The notes below the pieces were generated by a model. That model saw only the letters and a program-made list of their open reading frames with translations. It was not told the DNA's origin and ran no database searches. From Trichosphaerium sp. ATCC 40318 (lineage: Eukaryota > Discosea > Flabellinia > Trichosidae), in assembly GCA_038496445.1 (NCBI GenBank), contig JALMLS010000330.1, positions 62,001 to 126,000 on the forward strand: a stretch of DNA of 64,000 bases, in the 5' to 3' direction. The translations under genes and the position numbers were made by a program. Positions 22,571 to 35,343 of this stretch are shown here, one piece after another (position 1 is the stretch's first letter; each line of letters begins with the position of its first letter).

Positions 22571-23104
22571 ATTCTTACACTACTTGCTAGGTTCCCAACG
22601 AATTTACAGCGCTTTTCTACGAGTGGGAAAATTTTTAGCGAGTGATACGCCTCGAACACAGGTGTCGCTTCTCTGCCCTACAATTCGTAACTATTATACG
22701 TTTTTTGTACGAATACACTTACGGCGCACAAACTCAGCAAATATGCTCCTCCAGGATGCTTGTCCATGAAGCCAGTAACGTCGTACACTTTTCCACGCAA
22801 TGCAATCCACGCATCATTCTAAAAAGTATTGTCACAAACGAGAAACCCATTTAAACACCTAGGTTCGTACAATGGTATTGTGTTTTCGCAACTCTTGATA
22901 CGACACGTCCATCACAACTCCAGAAAAAACAATCTCAAGTCAATATGAGTCGGTACAATCCACTACTAGCCATCTTCACGCGTGGCATTATGCAAGGGTA
23001 GCTTCCGAACAATAACGTTTTAACAACACAAAGTTATGTCACCAAAACCAAAACTTAACTGTCGAGCGTTTTAAGGCTTTACATCGCGTGTCTGTGTTAG
23101 TACT
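22571..23104. other. Divergent promoter region
   Basis: 534 bp between the divergent desaturase and PARP genes. Short overlapping frames at 22533-22854 have no recognisable content. No repeat or RNA gene is seen. Confidence 0.45.
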
Positions 23105-25887
23105 ATGGAAGTGGAAGCAACCAGTGAGCTCTTCGTAGGGTGTTTTGTTGTTTTACAAGATGGCGCCAATTACGACAGGATTAAACTCGCAAAGCATATC
23201 GCTGAACACGGTGGAGTGGTGTCTTTGGGCATAAATAAAAGGGTAAGCACAAATATTAGCACAACTACTTTAAAAACAAACACTTTCGCAGATAACGCAC
23301 TACGTATGTGATACTGTGAATGACCAGGCGAACCTCGCTAAAAAAGCTGGCGCAATGATTGTTAATGAAGATTATTTCTACGAATGCTGTGAGAACGAAA
23401 CCCTATTACCTGCGAAGAACTACGTCACAGTGGGAACAAAAAAAAAGCGAAAATACGTTCAAGAGTCCGATGACGAGTCTGACGACGATGAACCAGTAAA
23501 GAAAAAGGTATGTAAAACTCTAGTGGCATTTGGCGCCTTTTGGAAAGAAGCAAAGTTTAAAAAAAAACCGTTTAGGCAAAAAAATCGAATAAAACAACAA
23601 TGATAAAGAAAGGAAGTGCTGCTGTTGATTCAGCATGTCCAAATGGAAAGAATATGCATGTCTATGAAGAGAATAAAAAGCCTTGGGCTGCTATGTTAAC
23701 ACTGGTATGCGTATCCACTGTACAGTGGCACATGCTATTCGCTAACGAACGTATAGACGTGTATTGGACAAAATAACAACAAATTTTACATTGTACAATT
23801 GTTAGAAGCAGATAAAGCAAAGAAATGGTATTTGTGGACTAGATGGGGTAGAGGTTAGTGAATTACTCGTTGATTTATCTTTACTAATGAGACATAGTTG
23901 GTAATAGTGGTCAATCAAAAATGATTGCTATTGCAAGCTTGGAAGACGGCAAAGACCAATTTTGTAAAAAGTATGTCAACCAAAAATTTTTCTTGTTTGA
24001 CAGCTGTTTGTACTTATGGTTCACGTGTAGGTTCTATACTAAAACTAAAAATGACTGGGGCGATGCTGATTCTTTTGAGCAACAACCAGGTAAATACACC
24101 ATGATTGCATTAGACTATGGATCAGACAGTGAGGAAGAAGTAAAACCTAAAAAGAAAATTATGAAAAAGAAAAAGAAACCAAAATCAGGACTTGAAGAAC
24201 CGTACGTTTGACACGTGTTTGTTCTTTTATTCTCAATATATTCTCATATTGTAGTGTACAAGACCTCGTCAAGTTGATATGTAATAAAGAGCTCATGAAT
24301 AAAACTCTATTGGCAATGAACTACGATCGCAAAAAGATGCCGCTAGGTTCGTGGAACAAACAGAAATATTATTTTATTTATTCAGTCACTTAAACACTTC
24401 GCAGGGAAGCTTCACAAAAAGACGCTCACCAAGGGAACTAAAGTTTTAAAGGACCTTGAAGATGAGTTTACAGCTTGTGGTGGTACACCAGCACGTCATG
24501 TACTCCTTGAGTACTCAAACAGATTCTATACACTCATACCACATGCTTTTGGTATGAAAGTGCCACCTATCATTGATAGTGTTAAAGTCATTCAGCAAAA
24601 AGTAGAGTTCCTTGAGGTACCCTTAAATTCTTTGTGGAATTTTTTGCGCACGTGTGATGAGGATTTTGTGTTAAAGGTTTTTTAGGATCTTGCAGATATC
24701 AAGGTTGCACAACAGATTATTAATGATACTAAAGATGACGAGAATCCAATTGATACACAATACGAAAAATTGGGTATTGACATACAACCTCTTGATGAGG
24801 ATTCAGAAAAGTTCCAGATAATCCAAGAGTATGTCCAAAAGACGCATGCACCAACACACAAGAAGTACAAGTTAAAGATTCAACATATCTACGAAGTAGA
24901 AAGGTTAGTTATTTGATGAATTTAGCTTGCTGATAAGAGCAATCAAACCATTTGATTTACATCAGCTAATATTGTTCTAGAGAACCAGAACAAGAACCAT
25001 ACGAGGAGAATGCAGATATGGAAAACCAAATGTTGCTTTGGCACGGTTCCAGACTCACAAATTGGGTTGGTATTTTATCTCAAGGTAACCATAAAAAGAT
25101 TTTGAGCGTTTTTTTAGATCACTTGATTTTGACTTTTTTTTTTCTTATTAGGGCTTCGTATTGCTCCTCCTTCTGCTCCAGTTACAGGTTATATGTTTGG
25201 TAAAGGTGTATACTTTGCAGATAGTTGCTCCAAATCAGCAAATTATTGTCATGCTAGTAAAGAACAAGACCAAGTAAGTCCAAGTGGTATTTTTGAAAAT
25301 CCTTCCACTGCCGGGTGGTAATCTCGCTATTTGTTGTTTAATTGTACTAAATTACAATAGGGAGTATTGCTTCTATGTCAGGTAGCTCTAGGTACGATAC
25401 TGGGAGATTGTTGAGCAGAGATTTTGAAAGGTTCTTAACTGAATTTTAATTTAGGTAAAATGTTTAACAAGACGCAAGCTGACTCGAGTTTGACTAAAAA
25501 GAAGCTTCAGAAAAAGGTTTGAATTACCTATTATTTGATTTCTTACAAATCTGTAGGCTGGAGGCCCATACAACAGTACATTTGGCCAAGGTAAAAAGGG
25601 ACCATCGAAATTTGCAAAAATGTACGCAGCAAAACTCAAGTACTAAAACCAATTTCTGACAACTTTGTTTAGTGATGGTGACGTACAAGTACCAGTTGGA
25701 AAACTTACTGATACTGGTATAACAAATTCAGCGCTACTATATAATGAGTTTGTTGTTTATGATACATCACAGGTAAGTCATTTCTTGCAAGTTTTTTTTC
25801 TTTTTGATAAATTGAAAAAGTTCGTACTAATTTCTTGTCAAGTGTAAAATGAAATACTTGGTTGTTTTGAAGTTTTTGTGGAAATAA
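23105..25887 (+). CDS. Poly(ADP-ribose) polymerase, BRCT-WGR-PARP type
   Basis: Transfers ADP-ribose from NAD+ onto proteins at DNA breaks in the nucleus. Sixteen exons from 23105 close in phase to a TAA at 25885-25887 (624 residues). Order: BRCT domain (residues about 5-95; [28 protein letters not shown]); lysine/acid-rich linker ([18 protein letters not shown]); WGR domain ([21 protein letters not shown]); PARP regulatory helical domain ([24 protein letters not shown]); catalytic domain with [15 protein letters not shown] (the NAD-binding His), [17 protein letters not shown] (Tyr), VALGKMF and [14 protein letters not shown] (the catalytic Glu). There are no zinc fingers, so it resembles fungal and protist BRCT-WGR PARPs and animal PARP2 rather than PARP1. 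The stop overlaps AATAAA. Confidence 0.96.
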
Positions 25888-26513
25888 ATAAGTAAATATA
25901 AACAAATAAATGCAATTAAAGTGATGTTATTATGATTTGTTGTCACGACTGAGGAATAGAAACTCTGTAGCATTTTTCATCAAGAAAAACTATGACATGT
26001 CACAACTTCACTGTTTCTTCGTGAAAGCCCAGATAGCTAAACAAACCCCCTTATTGCTGTAACAACACCAAGCAGTTCATGTCCGTAACTTATGTAGTCT
26101 TGGTAAGCATCAGGTTCTGTCAAATTACAAAGGTAAGGAAAAGACTGGCTGTATGGAACAACCATTAATTGATCACTCAATGAGATTTGCTAACACTTAA
26201 GAGGACCGCTGGTGCCATGACGCAAGTTGCACCAGTTAGATCTCCTCTAAGCTATCTAGCCGCTGGTTTATTTATTAATAACAATGTGAGAATCTGATGT
26301 TTAACAAAAATACCATGATTGTTAAATTGCACTTCACAATAAAATATTTAGGCACAATTACAGCGATTTATTTACACATTAACAAAAGCTTTTACAATAA
26401 TTTTTATCTTGATACTTGACTCCCTTTTTAAGACAGAGGAATCTGATATTCAAAAAAAAAAGCTTTGACATATTTTTTTAATCTTTTTTCTTTTTTCTCT
26501 TTTTTTTTTCCTT
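25888..26513. other. Intergenic with polypyrimidine tract
   Basis: 626 bp between the convergent PARP and RapGAP-fusion genes. No coding frame is supported. A long T/C-rich tract (26465-26515) immediately follows, on the minus strand, the stop of the RapGAP-fusion gene. Confidence 0.5.
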
Positions 26514-29500
26514 CTAGCTCACATGAGCTATTGCTTCTTTAAACATACGCTGTACACCTGACCCTGTCTCAACGGATGTTTCAATAAATTTTAATGCATT
26601 AATCTGCTTGGAATAACGCAAAATATTCAAATAGTTGTAAAACGATTCACCCTCTTCATTCTGCTGTTTAGTCAGATCCATCTTTGTTGATACCAACAAT
26701 ATTGGTTTTCCAGTATTTGCAATCCATGTGAGACACTACAAAAACAGTTAACAAAACCAAATTCAAAGCCTACAGTACTCCAAGAACGAAGCAATTGAAA
26801 GAAAGAACAAAAGTTAACACTTGTTCGTACTTCTTGTAGTTTGGTGTAAGACTCCTCTGTTCCTGCATCAAAACACGCCATTACAACACCACAAGCAGAC
26901 ACTGCTGTTGAAAGAACAGATTGGGAGAGATCATTTGCCTCCCATATCTCAACAGACGGTTGATTTAGGTCAAAAGCAGCTAAATAACATAATCAGCAAA
27001 ACAATGCAAAAATATCTCAAAAAGAACGTACATGCGTGTCTGTAGACAATGCAATTAATCTCGCGGACATCTGTACCTAAGCTACGACCTGTGTAAGACT
27101 CAATGAGCCTAGATTTTCCAACCCCACTAGTGCCAATAATCTACAAAGAAAAAAAACAATCAATAAAAGTGTCCTTGTGTTGGTTGAGAAAAAGAGTCGT
27201 ACCAAGCAAACTGGAAATTCCGGCGTGTATTCACATTTCTTTATTGCTTTATCAGGTCGCTAATTAAAGCCATTAGAACGGAACATATTTGACAATAGTA
27301 TCTAGAAAGCGTACCATGTCTACTGACTGCGACAGAGGCTTTGTATTGGTTGTACTACGCCAATTATTTCCTGTAGTAGTTTCTTCTAAAGAGAGCCTGC
27401 GTGTATTCTATTTTTTTTTTTTCAGAAATTAGTGAGATGGTCCAAATGAAAGAAAACAATAAATAATTAATATACGTACAGTTTCAGACCCGTTGCTGGT
27501 GTCTGTCTGTTTTGAGTTTATAACATTTGTTTTAAGTGAAGGCGCAGATGATGCAAGGCCAGGACTATCATCCCTTACAAATAATTAGTAACCCATAGTT
27601 TTAAAAAAAAATACAAAAAAGATAAATTGACCCAACAAAATTGGATTAGCTCTTTAAAGAAAACTTACTTCTGTATAGCCCCATTGACAGATGGTGAGGA
27701 TTGACTACGTATTGCCTTTTTATTATCCTTTTCAGACTTTTTCTTTACAAGCACCTACAACAAAGAACTGTGAGCACGTACAAAAATGATATTTTTCAGA
27801 AAAAAACGAGAAAGATAAACAACACGTACCAAGTCTTCCTTTCTTGAAGGTAACTTGAATCCATGATGATCCTTCTTTGAGGACAACAAGGATTTGAGAT
27901 TGCGCTTTGACATCTTAGTGCGAGCCTTTAAATAATTCGAAAGTGTCTGTTTCTTGACTACTGGAATTTTAGGAATGAGCTCGTTCAAAAGCGTTTGATA
28001 AGTGCTTCTAAGTTGTCTCACAAATGATTGTGACTTGTAGGATGCGAGCTCGGCATTAATAACTATAGTAAGTTAGAAAAAACGTCAACTGTGTTAAAAC
28101 CAAAAAAAGAACAAGTCGTACCGCAATACAGAAGCCAGTCGCGGAATTGCGCACCGAGTTTAAACAGCGGTGGGTTTGGTAGATGTGGACCGAAACTAGG
28201 GACATCGGGTTGGTGACACATAGACACCTAAAATTACAATGAGCACCAAAATAACCGCCGCACATCAAGAAAGCTGAAAACAAAGGGCGTACTTGATAGT
28301 ATTGTTCCTTACTGACTGGGTCCGTTACTACCTTCACCACAATAATAACTGTTATATAATTGGATTTTACAGTATCAGGTTGATACGGTTCAGCACCTAA
28401 CGCAAACGTATAAGAAAATGATTGATATAAACAAAAGGAACAAGCACAAATATTTAAACTAGTAATTGAAGAGTCACTTACCTTCTTCTTGAAATACGAG
28501 CAACACAATGTCATTACCAATGTGACGCTTTTTGAATACCTAAGGATAACTTCACGTTAAAATAGTTTCCTAACACAAATACACATGCCTGTTGCTCATT
28601 CTTTTGTTGTTGAGGAAGAAGCGTTGATACATGCCACATTATTTCGTGACCTTTAAATGAGGAGTATACTGATTGCACACCAGTCGTATCCTCTAAACAA
28701 ACATAAACATTGTAACAAATAAAGGTAAACCATAAAAAACTCTAAAACAATGTGTTCACAACAAGTATTCGATTAAAACTTTCCAAAAATGGTTTTAAAC
28801 ATACCCTTAGCATCTAATCCTCCAGTAAAACCCTCGAATCCTTTCAATTGAACGACATCGCCAATAAGTTTTAAAAAACCGTCGTACAAAGCACTACCAG
28901 ACGCTACATAAATTAGCATACACATATAGTGGTTTTTATTTATGTATCAAGCAAAATACTACGTACTGTTTTGGAACATATCCTCCTCACGTGTTTGTCC
29001 TGGCTTGCAAAGCAGTATAGCAAACTTAAATTTATTTGTGACCTGCAGACGAACATTAGATGTTGTTACGTTAAATCAATATTTAGCTAAAAATTACGTA
29101 CCCTCATACCCTTATCCTTATCATCATATGCCATAAGCGTCTTGAAGACATCCAAGTTATTTTCACAAAGCTCGAAACGTTTTTCTTTATGTTCTGGAAC
29201 CAAAGCCTTTAGCAGTGTCAAACCCTGCAACGGTTCTTTCCAGTTTTCTAGAGTAACTCCCGATTCTAAACCACCATCAACAAAACACTAATAATTCCGA
29301 ACAAAAATAATATCTAACCTGCTAATTGGGACAGAGGTTTAAAATACTTGTTATTACCCTACAAATTCATTAGAATAATTTAACACAAGTTATAAACGTA
29401 CATCCTTAGTGCGCACAATGGCACGAACCATTGGAGAGAACTCGTCCCGGCAAACCATAATTGACGCTACAACAGGGTCTTTGGTGCCTGCACCAGCAAG

Positions 29501-31014
29501 ATATGTGATATGGGCTAAAAAATGGTCGTTAGTCCCATTCAAAAAAAAAAAGATACTCAACGCACTGTCTTTAATAAAATAGTTCTTAAACCACATTTTG
29601 TTCTCATGCCAGAAGTCTGTAGCATCGCTCTAAATTAAATAAATGAGCAAACTTTCGTTTTACAAAAAAATTCCAAAAAAAACGAACTTCTGAAGTGACA
29701 TATTTGAACCCTTTATGCTCAGCAATAATTGGAGAAACAAGAGCCGAAAGATGCTCAGGTAAACTCTGTACTGTGCGCAATTTATCTTGAATAGTGCCTT
29801 TAAGCATTGACGGCTTCATTGTAGCATAATGACGCCTTCCAGGAGACATGGAGCTAGATCTACGCTTTTTACGTGTAATAGACGCTAAACATTATTAATA
29901 ACTGTAAATAAACTGGCTGGCGCAATGCGATTGGCGTACTTGGAGGAGAAGCAGGGAAATTTCTTTGTCGTTGAGATTCATGAATTTCTGTTGACGCAGA
30001 GCCCTCTCCTCTTGGTAGTTTACCACGTAAGCTCATAGTATTACCGCGTAAGCTCATGGTATTACCGCGTGAGCTCGCGCCATTACCACGTAACATGTTA
30101 CCACGCAAGCTCATATGCGATGCAGAGCGTTGATGTGGTTTTGGAGGAGGCCGAGGCTTTGGGGGTGGTAACGGTTTATTGTGACGCGTAGGTCGGTCTG
30201 AAGACGCGCGTTTGCGTGGTACTGGAGGTTTATATCCCTAAAACAATTTAAACACTAAACATACAATGGAAATGACAAAAAGACCAAAAATGGAAAACAG
30301 CATTTAAAATCAACTTCTTTTTACGTACCAGTAGCCCAGGGTTACCTTTATCAAGCTTTCCTACACTGCTCGGTCCTCTATTACTAGTGACTCTGGCACT
30401 GTTTGGAGCATCGACAGCATTTCTTCTGAAGCGTCAATTGAAAAAATAGCGTAAAGTGCGCGTACGATCTGTTAGGAGAAGCTTGTCGATTACGTGCAGC
30501 TGAAGCTGGAAGTGGTGGAGTTTTGCTTGTTTGTGCTGGTTGTTGTCGTACTTGTGGGTGTACGGGTTGTTGTTTATACACTGACTGGCTTGGTGTTGGT
30601 GGGATTGGTGCCCTTTTTGTCGGCCGCTTTATGACGCGCACAAACCCTGCTGGAAACCATCCCTGAGCGTATTATGAGAGGGATAACACTTGCACACGCG
30701 TTTTCGTACCTTTGTTCCATCTTGAAACACGCCGTGGTACCAGCCACCATCTTCTTTAGTCACTACAACAGTTTGGCCCTCAGCAATTGAGACTTCTCCT
30801 TCGCCTTCAGCACTAAAATCCTCGATGCAACGAACTGTGAACGGGAACTGTACATTGCCTACATAAGGAAGTAAGATTGATGTCCAGTTAAAGAATAGAT
30901 ATGCTAATACGCGCTCCTACAGTAATTGTAGTTTTGCACTAAATTGGGCTGTTTATTTTAGCTTGTTGTTGCAGTAGTGACATGAAAGCGAAAGAATAAC
31001 GTACTGTGGTCCAT
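26514..31014 (-). CDS. SH3-RapGAP protein with C-terminal small-GTPase-like domain
   Basis: The ATG at 31014 starts a 10-nt first exon. Exon 2 from 30858 gives an SH3 domain (FTVRCIEDFSAEGEGE, EDGGWYHGVF, KGWFPAGFVRVIKR). A proline-rich region with PxxP motifs and repeats of MSLRGN/LRGN (near 29990-30115) follows. The RapGAP domain (about 28100-28870) shows GHEIMWHVSTLLP, KKRHIGNDIVLLVFQEEG (the GND carries the Asn thumb of Rap-GAPs) and YITVIIVVKV. After a basic linker, six exons continue in one frame into a Ras-like fold: P-loop IIGTSGVGKSRLI, then IWEANDLSQS where DxxG is expected, and VSTKMDL (T/NKxD). All junctions from 28060 to 26514 close in phase. It probably stimulates Rap-type GTP hydrolysis. 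The GTPase-like tail may be a regulatory pseudo-GTPase because the DxxG motif is missing. Confidence 0.88.
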
Positions 31015-31433
31015 GACGATCACTAATTCAATAACAAAGCGCAACCTTTAGGACGTGAGGTTTCTCTTTATCTTCAACAATATTAGTTTATCGAAAAGCG
31101 CTGGAGCATTTATGAAGTTGCGCAATTGGTTTTGGAAATAGTTGTAGCAATTGAACGTTTTTCAAAAAAACTAGCCGTGAAATTGTGAAAAAAAACGCGT
31201 CCTACGCAAGGGTATTGTTTTGGGCGAAGTAGCGGCTCTAATATTTTCATTCAAAACACGCTGCAAAGATCCAATAAAAATAGTGCTGCACCAACCGTAC
31301 CGATACTATGGTGTTGATATCGAGTGAGGCGTCATCACACTACTGGTGCGGTTACCGCTGGAGCGTATGGTCAGAATTGTTCAGCGCTAAGTCACCAATA
31401 AGCCGTAACTTGTTCTAAACCCAGCCTCACTCA
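31015..31433. other. Divergent promoter region
   Basis: 419 bp between the RapGAP-fusion start and bL32m. No coding frame or RNA gene is seen. Confidence 0.45.
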
Positions 31434-31727
31434 ATGTTACGTACTCTCTGCTCTGCTGGCAGAGTCCAGGTGGCACGACAACGCTGTTCGACCACTACTG
31501 TAAGTCAGCGCGGATTTCATCAGTCCACATTGGTGCTAGCTGTGCCTAAAAGGAAAATTACAAAATCAAGGAGAAGAAAGCGCTATGCTATGCCTGAATA
31601 CGCAGTAAAGAAAAAAGTTAATGTTTCTGCTTGCTCCTCATGCGGCGCAACGCGTTTCATTGGTAATATATGCACAAATTGCGGCATGTACCACGGTAAG
31701 AAGAAACTCACTTACTACGACGCTTAA
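31434..31727 (+). CDS. MRPL32: Mitochondrial ribosomal protein bL32m
   Basis: A single-exon protein of 97 residues. The first about 35 residues are arginine/serine rich with no acidic residues (MLRTLCSAGRVQVARQR), a typical mitochondrial presequence. The body starts AVPKRKITKSRRRKR, the conserved bL32 N terminus, which in mitochondria is exposed by proteolytic maturation. A zinc-binding pair follows: CSSCG and CTNCG, with 14 residues between the inner cysteines. It is part of the large subunit of the mitochondrial ribosome. Confidence 0.95.
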   Translation: MLRTLCSAGRVQVARQRCSTTTVSQRGFHQSTLVLAVPKRKITKSRRRKRYAMPEYAVKKKVNVSACSSCGATRFIGNICTNCGMYHGKKKLTYYDA

Positions 31728-32780
31728 ACCGATTGTTCTTGTACGATATCGCTAACGAATGTTAGGTGTGCAAGCTCTAGCACCATCAAGGCGCTTTGAA
31801 AAACAACAAATCGCACAGCGTCTCAAGGATGAATCGCTTCTACCACAGCCAGAGGCAAACACAGAATCAAAAGAAGTATCAGCAAACAAATAGGCTCCTT
31901 AACCTTATCAAAATAATTTCTAATTCACCCTTTGCGACGTATATTGGGTACTTGGCGTACAACCAATACATTTTGCTGATTTGTGATGTTTTTGAGGCTT
32001 CACAAGAAAATATATGTACAAACTTCATCTGTATACGCTTGAAATAAACAAGCAAATGCATACTTACAATAAAATGCATGAAAACCTACAACACGTGCAC
32101 TAAATTGTAAACAACAAACCCGAGAAAATAAGAAAAAGAATCAATTTTGTTTTCGTGTCACCTGGATCTAACATTCTTGAGTACTGCTGTATTTCATTTT
32201 GCATCCCTTTTCCGCCAGGAGAAGGAGTTACTAATTTCTCAAATCAATTCGTGGCATTTAAAAAAACATACTAAAAAATGCTTTCATGTGCAAGTAGTTC
32301 TCACCTCTATAGCTGAACACTTGTTTGCAGCTGTACACCAACATAATACTCGGTATTCTCTAAAGGAAGGCTTGACAATTACTCTACGCCTACAAAACCC
32401 ACTGCTGAAACGGACTCATGTACCATTCCATGCAAGTGATATCTCTTTGTTTGTTTTTTGCTATTTCCATTCCAACTTTAACGGAAAGTGAGATGGAATA
32501 AAATACCAGTTCGAACCATGTACTATATGTCATGCAAGTATCATCCAGTCAATTCTATCCAAGTAAACAAAACCCGCTAAACAGATACTATGTTTATACA
32601 ATGTATTCTAAGATACTCTTGGTAATATTGTGGTAGCGATGAATAAACTTGGACAAGTTTTTGTTCAGCGACAAAGGAATATTGAATGATTGAAAACTAG
32701 TAATTCATTGCAAACATTTCTACTCATTCAAAGCACGAGATAATCGAAAGCGATCCCAATCATGAAATCAATCAGATGTG
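31728..32780. other. Intergenic, no supported gene
   Basis: Short frames at 31796-32047 and 32147-32491 have no recognisable domain, signal or splice context. The first half is A-rich and is probably the bL32m 3' flank. Confidence 0.4.
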
Positions 32781-34959
32781 GCCAATTTTTGCAAGTTTAC
32801 AGCCACTAAAACACGATACAACGAGGATCTAGTCAAGCTTGGCATGTGGAAATCTTATTACGATGATGGAAAACTGAAGAGTAGTAAGACATAGAGAACT
32901 TTTTGCTAAGTAGTTGAAAACCAAAAAAAAATTCGTTGTGGTTCACAAATGTTCGCTAGCAACTTCATATTACGGCTACAATTAGACACAGTGCTGTTAA
33001 ATGTACTACAAATGTACTAGTAACCAAAAACTATCACATGGCTGTAAATTCGTAAAAAACTGAAAAACGTGCTTTTGTTGATAATTTTCATTCGAATGGT
33101 AAACAGTTTCTGAAAGCCAAAGTCACTTTTCAATGGCGTCTTACTATACACACAGTATCTTACATTGTGTCACGAAACTCCTGGGTTCAACTACAGATTA
33201 CAACATAAAATATGGCAGACCGCAACCGCCTGTTTCTAAGGCAACGGAAATACATTTCCCTATATCCAGAAAGGGTGGTACCAAAGTTTCAAAACAGGCC
33301 TTGCTGGTCTACCCAATCTTTACACGAAACAAAATAAAAACGTTTTTGGTAAGATACAAATACGCACCAAACTTTAGGACATGCGATTCTATGCGTAGAA
33401 AAGAACAATAAGAAGAACTTACCTCGTTTATTCCAATTAGTCGTATCCACAGTACTCAAATATGTATATTAAATCCACTACAACCTATTTAGTACTATAG
33501 TGACCTGCAAGAGTAAACAAGTGGTAGTGGTTCACGAAAAGTACGTTTTACAGTTTTTTAGCGCAAAAATGTGTCAACAAAGTTCTTGAATTAATTTCGC
33601 AGTTAGGTGCAATTATTGTACACTCTAATTTCGCTCAATGTGTTCTAAACGTATTATACATGCAGGCTATGCTTATCAACTACTTAGCAAAAAGTTCTCT
33701 AATAACGGAGAGTTACACGGGATTAGTAAGTCTTGGTATGAAAACACCAAGTTAAAATCACATATTCAGTATGTAAAAGGGAAAAGAGACGGGCAATTCA
33801 ACCATTGGTACGAAAATGGCCAACAGCACATACAATGCCATTTTGTAAACGATATAAAAAGAAGGCGAGAACAAACACTGGAGCTCTAACGGACAGCTGT
33901 TGCGTCTCTTTCACTACAAGAACAATAAAAGAGCGGGAGAGTACAAAGAGTGGCGAGAAAGCGGACAATTGGAAAAGATATTCCACTATGTGAAGGTTGG
34001 AATGTGCACGTGGTTTAATGAAAATGGCCAAATGCAAAGTTGTTGCCCCTACATCAATGGCAAGAAGGAAGGGACAAGAGTAGAATACTATAATAACGGT
34101 CAAGTAGAAGCACGTACAACCTACATCAATGGCGTAATGCACGGTGAGTTTAAGAATTGGTTTGAAAATGGTCAAGTGGTATCTCAAGGTAGTTATATCA
34201 ATGACAAACGCAACGGAGAGATTAAGCGGTGGTTTCAAAGTGGGCAATTGCGTGACACATGGAACTATGTAGAAGGCAAACTCGAAGGCGAGAGTAAAAG
34301 ATGGCACAATAACGGTCAACTAGCTGAACTTTCAAACTATGAGAATAATAAGCAGGAAGGAGTATATAAAAGGTGGTGCGCTAGTGGTAATTTAGGTATG
34401 TCGTAGTGAAGTCTTTTCCTCTAATAGTAAAGTAGAGCAGCATGGTCATTTCGCCAATGATAAGCCTCTATACACCATTATGTGGAATGACAAAGGCCAA
34501 CTGAAGAGGTACCGTAATTACCGTACTGGCGAGAGGAAGATATGGCATGATAACGGCCAATTGGCAATACAATTATTTATGATTAGCGGTAAGTTCGAAG
34601 GGAAGCACTTGTCATGGCACAAGAATGGTAAAATAAAGAGAATTACCACTTTTGTCAATGGCAAACAAGAAGGAGAGTTCACAATTTGGTATGAAAATGG
34701 CGAAAAGGAGGAACAAGGCCATCATATACGAAATGAGCTCAATGGTGAGATGAGGAGATGGTATGTAGATGGAAAATTGTATCAAGTTTATAACTACAGA
34801 GACGGTAAACTTGATGGAGAGTTCCAAGAATGGCAACAGAATGGTGTTTTGCGCAAAATTTGCAATTATGTCAACAACAAGTGTGAAAGAGAGGATCTAC
34901 GGCAAGAATCTAGCTCCTTTGAACCAGAAGTAATATGCAAGAACGATAAACAGATTTGA
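32781..34959 (+). pseudogene. YwqK/MORN-like repeat gene, frame-disrupted
   Basis: At 32781-32883 the frame FTATKTRYNEDLVKLGMW and YYDDGKLKS matches the region after the F-box in related genes here (compare TRYDSKLDKRGKW at 63.4 kb), and it ends at a GTAAGA donor. A phase-consistent acceptor at about 33685 leads into about 14 copies of a 22-23 residue repeat, of the form [YF]xNGKxxGExxxW[YH]xNGQL, typical of YwqK-type/MORN-like antitoxin-fold repeats. A 40-bp GTATGT intron (34396-34435) is spliced cleanly. At about 33856 the frame slips by one base in a run of five As: the upstream frame runs to QTLEL-stop and the downstream frame resumes at KEGENKHW. No F-box start exon is visible, and the 0.8-kb intron is unusually long here. 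It is either a pseudogene or a sequence error. Confidence 0.6.
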
Positions 34960-35343
34960 TAGCACAAAGGAAAAACGTATCTATTTGCAGAAGGTTGTAT
35001 CGTTGAGATATTACAATAAACAATAAACTATACTAGATTATAGTTATATGCTGACTCTTGTTTCATTGTACAATAGAACTATTTTGAGTTAGCTAGCCTG
35101 ATTTTTCTGGATGGTCTGCAAGCTGTCCAATAGTGCATCCTTATGGATGACTTTACGCGAGCATAAGAGAAAGTCACGTGCGCTACAAATCGGGTGTAGC
35201 CTTCTAAAAAGTAGGCTTAACGTTAAAACAAAATAGCGTTATTTCAGGTCAATCCGTTTAAAATCTTGTGTCCGAACGTCAATTGCAGACCTTAATTGTA
35301 GCAGACTTAACATTTTTACTAGTAAGCTTGAAACGCTTCAAAA
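34960..35343. other. Intergenic
   Basis: 384 bp with AATAAA signals near 35020 (end of the YwqK gene) and a CACGTG at 35176-35181. No coding frame. Confidence 0.45.

Noticed and set aside
34396-34435. Apparent stop break in the 34-kb YwqK repeats
   Set aside because: A 40-bp GTATGT...GTAG intron removes it and restores the repeat, so this is not a second mutation.
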